DNA from: Flavobacteriaceae bacterium UBA1682 | GTDB lineage: Bacteria; Bacteroidota; Bacteroidia; Flavobacteriales; Flavobacteriaceae | NCBI GenBank assembly: GCA_002320285.1 | Contig: DCKE01000021.1 | Span: forward strand, 1-54,612 | Length of the DNA: 54,612 nucleotides | Reading direction: 5' to 3' | Shown here: in pieces, positions 52,997 through 54,612 of the stretch | Position numbering within the stretch: position 1 is the first letter of the stretch | Layout: each line of letters starts with the position of its first letter | Position numbers and translations under genes: made by a program | The notes under the pieces: model-generated | The model's database searches: none | Seen by the model: only the letters and a program-made list of their open reading frames with translations | Told to the model about the DNA's origin: nothing

Positions 52997-53024
52997 AAAA
53001 AAGCACCTTTAAAGGTGCTTTTTT
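52997..53024 (+). terminator. Intrinsic terminator of purL
   Basis: AAAAAAGCACCTTT (52997-53010) and AAAGGTGCTTTTTT (53011-53024) are exact 14-base arms with a T-run, 11 bp beyond the purL stop. The octamer array starts directly after it. Confidence 0.92.
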
Positions 53025-53027
53025 TAT

Positions 53028-53290
53028 GCGGATACCCATAGTGCGGATACGCGGATACGCGGATGAGCATATAAACGGATGAGCATATAAACGGATCAGC
53101 AAATAAGCGGATGGGCGAATACGCGGATACGCGGATGGGCGGATGGGCGGATGAGCATATAGACAGATGAGCATATAGACAGATGAGCATATAGACGGAT
53201 GAGCATATAAGCGGATGGGCGTATAAACGGATGAGCATATAGACGGATGGGCGTATAAACGGATAAGCGGATAAGCGAATAGGCGAATTC
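53028..53290. repeat. Octamer tandem repeat array (31 units in strict 8 bp register)
   Basis: From 53043 to 53290 the sequence divides exactly into 31 octamers. The commonest types are gcggatac, gcggatgg, gcggatga, gcatataa, gcatatag and acggatga. Pairs such as gcggatga-gcatatag make a 16-base higher-order unit that recurs in the middle. A lone gcggatac stands at 53028-53035. The array fills the gap between the purL terminator and the DUF445 gene. Minus-strand frames stay open through it only because of its period; they are not genes. Confidence 0.92.
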
Positions 53291-53328
53291 ACAAATAAAA
53301 GCTATCTTTATATCAAACAAGAAGCTTT

Positions 53329-54567
53329 ATGACTGACAAGAAAAAACAACTCAGAAAACACAAACGCATTGCAACAGGCCTCTTCATCGCCATGATGCTG
53401 ATTTATTTTTTGATGGTCTTTTTGTTAAAACATCAACCACAAACGTGGATGAATTACGTTCAGGCTTTTTCAGAAGCAGCTATGGTAGGAGCCCTAGCAG
53501 ACTGGTTTGCTGTCACCGCCTTGTTTCGTTATCCCATGGGTCTTAAAATCCCGCATACCAATCTAATCGAAAATAGCAAAAACAGCATCGGTGATAATCT
53601 CGGCAGTTTTGTTACAGATAATTTTTTAACCTCAGAAAACATCAGACCCTATGTCGAAAAAATCGACTTGGCTCTCTTTGCGGCCAATTGGCTAGATCAT
53701 TCCAAAAACCAACAACTATTAGAAAGGGAAATCAATAAAATTCTAAAAAAGATAGTCACCAACCTCGACCAAGCTACTGTACTCGATTTTCTAACGGTTA
53801 AAGCCCAGCAAGGAATACAGGCAATTCCCGTTCAAAACTTAGTTTCACAAGGCTTGATTTACGCCATTGAAAACAATGAACACAACCGCCTTATCGACTT
53901 AATTTTGCCCGAAGCCAAAAAATATGTCGAGGCCAATAGAGACGAGATCTACCACAAAGTCACAGAGAAAAAACCGATATTAGGACTGATTGGCGGAAAA
54001 GCCGTTACCAATCAATTGATTAGCGGAATCGTTTCTTTTTTTGATGAAATATTATATAATCCAGATCACAAAATCAGAATCGAATTGACCTCTCGCCTCC
54101 TAGATCTAACTCAAGAAATCAACAGCTCAGAAGTATGGAAGCAAAAGTTTGACGACATACTCGAACAATTTATCACCCCCGAAAAAATCAATTCGTATTT
54201 ATCAGAGTTAATCGACACGCTAAAAGAAGAACTTTTAGACCAATTAAGCGATTCCAATTCTGCGGTATCAAACTACATACACAACAACATTAAAGAGCTA
54301 ACTACGCAGCTTAAAAGCGACGAAAACACCCGATCTAAAATCAATACTTGGGTACAACACAGTGTTTATAAAATGATTTTAAACAATACCCAAGAAGTCG
54401 GCAATCTCATCCGAAATACCGTCGGCAATTGGGACGGTAAAGAACTCAGCGAAAAATTAGAGCTCGAAGTAGGTAAAGATTTACAATTTATTCGAATCAA
54501 CGGAACACTCGTAGGAGGTTTGGTTGGACTTATCATTTATGTGGTAACACATTGGATTATTTCTTAG
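53329..54567 (+). CDS. DUF445 family membrane protein
   Basis: 412-residue protein of the DUF445 family. It has a membrane helix near the N-terminus (about 15-35), the family hallmark MVGALADWFAVTALFRYPMGLKIPHTNLI (about 52-80), a long helical soluble region, and a second membrane segment at the very C-terminus (LVGGLVGLIIYVVTHW). The family is found in many bacteria and its function is not settled. A TATCTTTA element (53303-53310, one base off TAnnTTTG) between the array and the ATG is the likely -7. So the octamer array lies directly upstream of the promoter. Confidence 0.9.
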   Translation: MTDKKKQLRKHKRIATGLFIAMMLIYFLMVFLLKHQPQTWMNYVQAFSEAAMVGALADWFAVTALFRYPMGLKIPHTNLIENSKNSIGDNLGSFVTDNFLTSENIRPYVEKIDLALFAANWLDHSKNQQLLEREINKILKKIVTNLDQATVLDFLTVKAQQGIQAIPVQNLVSQGLIYAIENNEHNRLIDLILPEAKKYVEANRDEIYHKVTEKKPILGLIGGKAVTNQLISGIVSFFDEILYNPDHKIRIELTSRLLDLTQEINSSEVWKQKFDDILEQFITPEKINSYLSELIDTLKEELLDQLSDSNSAVSNYIHNNIKELTTQLKSDENTRSKINTWVQHSVYKMILNNTQEVGNLIRNTVGNWDGKELSEKLELEVGKDLQFIRINGTLVGGLVGLIIYVVTHWIIS

Positions 54568-54570
54568 GTA

Positions 54571-54612
54571 GTGATCAGTGACTAGAGGGTTGTTCGTGAG
54601 TCGTTGTTCGTG
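54571..54612. repeat. Degenerate heptamer repeat at the right window edge
   Basis: Six 7-base units (gtgatca, gtgacta, gagggtt, gttcgtg, agtcgtt, gttcgtg) follow the DUF445 stop; the last three make a 14-base period. The array probably continues past the window. Confidence 0.45.

Noticed and set aside
52927..53292. Minus-strand open frame through the octamer array, rich in Ile, Arg, Tyr, Ser and Ala
   Set aside because: It stays open only because the 8 bp units cycle through the frames without making stops; it also runs antisense into purL.
53096..53320. Second minus-strand frame through the array
   Set aside because: Same cause as above; overlaps the other frame and has no promoter or family likeness.

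Overview
The window looks like chromosomal DNA from a Bacteroidota bacterium, most likely a flavobacterium (Flavobacteriaceae-like). The signs are a SusC/SusD pair, a type IX secretion (T9SS) gene set with a PorP/SprF protein and a type B C-terminal sorting domain, many lipoproteins with Bacteroidota-style lipoboxes, A-rich rather than Shine-Dalgarno leaders, and repeated copies of the Bacteroidota -7 promoter element TAnnTTTG. The genus cannot be told. No rRNA, tRNA, CRISPR array, transposase or prophage was seen. The gene content is mostly chromosomal housekeeping plus envelope and accessory functions.

Layout. 1-5165: a SusC/SusD nutrient-uptake operon on the minus strand, ending in a strong terminator; its leader carries a 39-codon open frame ending Cys-Cys-Gln. 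5419-12893: a small conserved unknown, an outer-membrane beta-barrel receptor, a YiiX-like lipoprotein hydrolase, a DUF6642-like protein, a hyaluronan-synthase-like glycosyltransferase and a DUF1090-like secreted protein. 12946-14915: two AraC-type regulators overlapping by 4 bp. 15395-25116: a five-gene minus-strand T9SS/surface-protein locus (1168-residue repeat protein, RCC1/DUF11-type protein, type B CTD protein, PorP/SprF, PorE-like OmpA protein). 25117-26092: a gene-less 976 bp stretch. 26093-33436: SRPBCC protein, a cysteine-containing SufR-like regulator, and a divergent three-gene RND efflux operon.

33551-41604: purC, a DUF4328 membrane protein, a divergent MFS transporter/AraC pair, two unknown lipoproteins, thiolase and its TetR regulator (each preceded by nearly the same palindrome), and dapD. 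41670-49252: envelope genes: an LtaS-like sulfatase-fold membrane enzyme, four GT2-type glycosyltransferases (two near duplicates, one with a lost DxD motif), a polysaccharide deacetylase and a parallel-beta-helix-like lipoprotein. 49318-54567: purL, a 263 bp octamer repeat array, and a DUF445 membrane protein.

The genes form several small self-contained modules rather than one large island. The items most worth a second look are the T9SS/repeat-protein locus, the Cys-Cys leader ORF before susC, the matched TetR operators, the SufR-like regulator with its 12-bp-arm inverted repeat facing the efflux operon, and the octamer arrays that sit just after terminators at both ends of the window.
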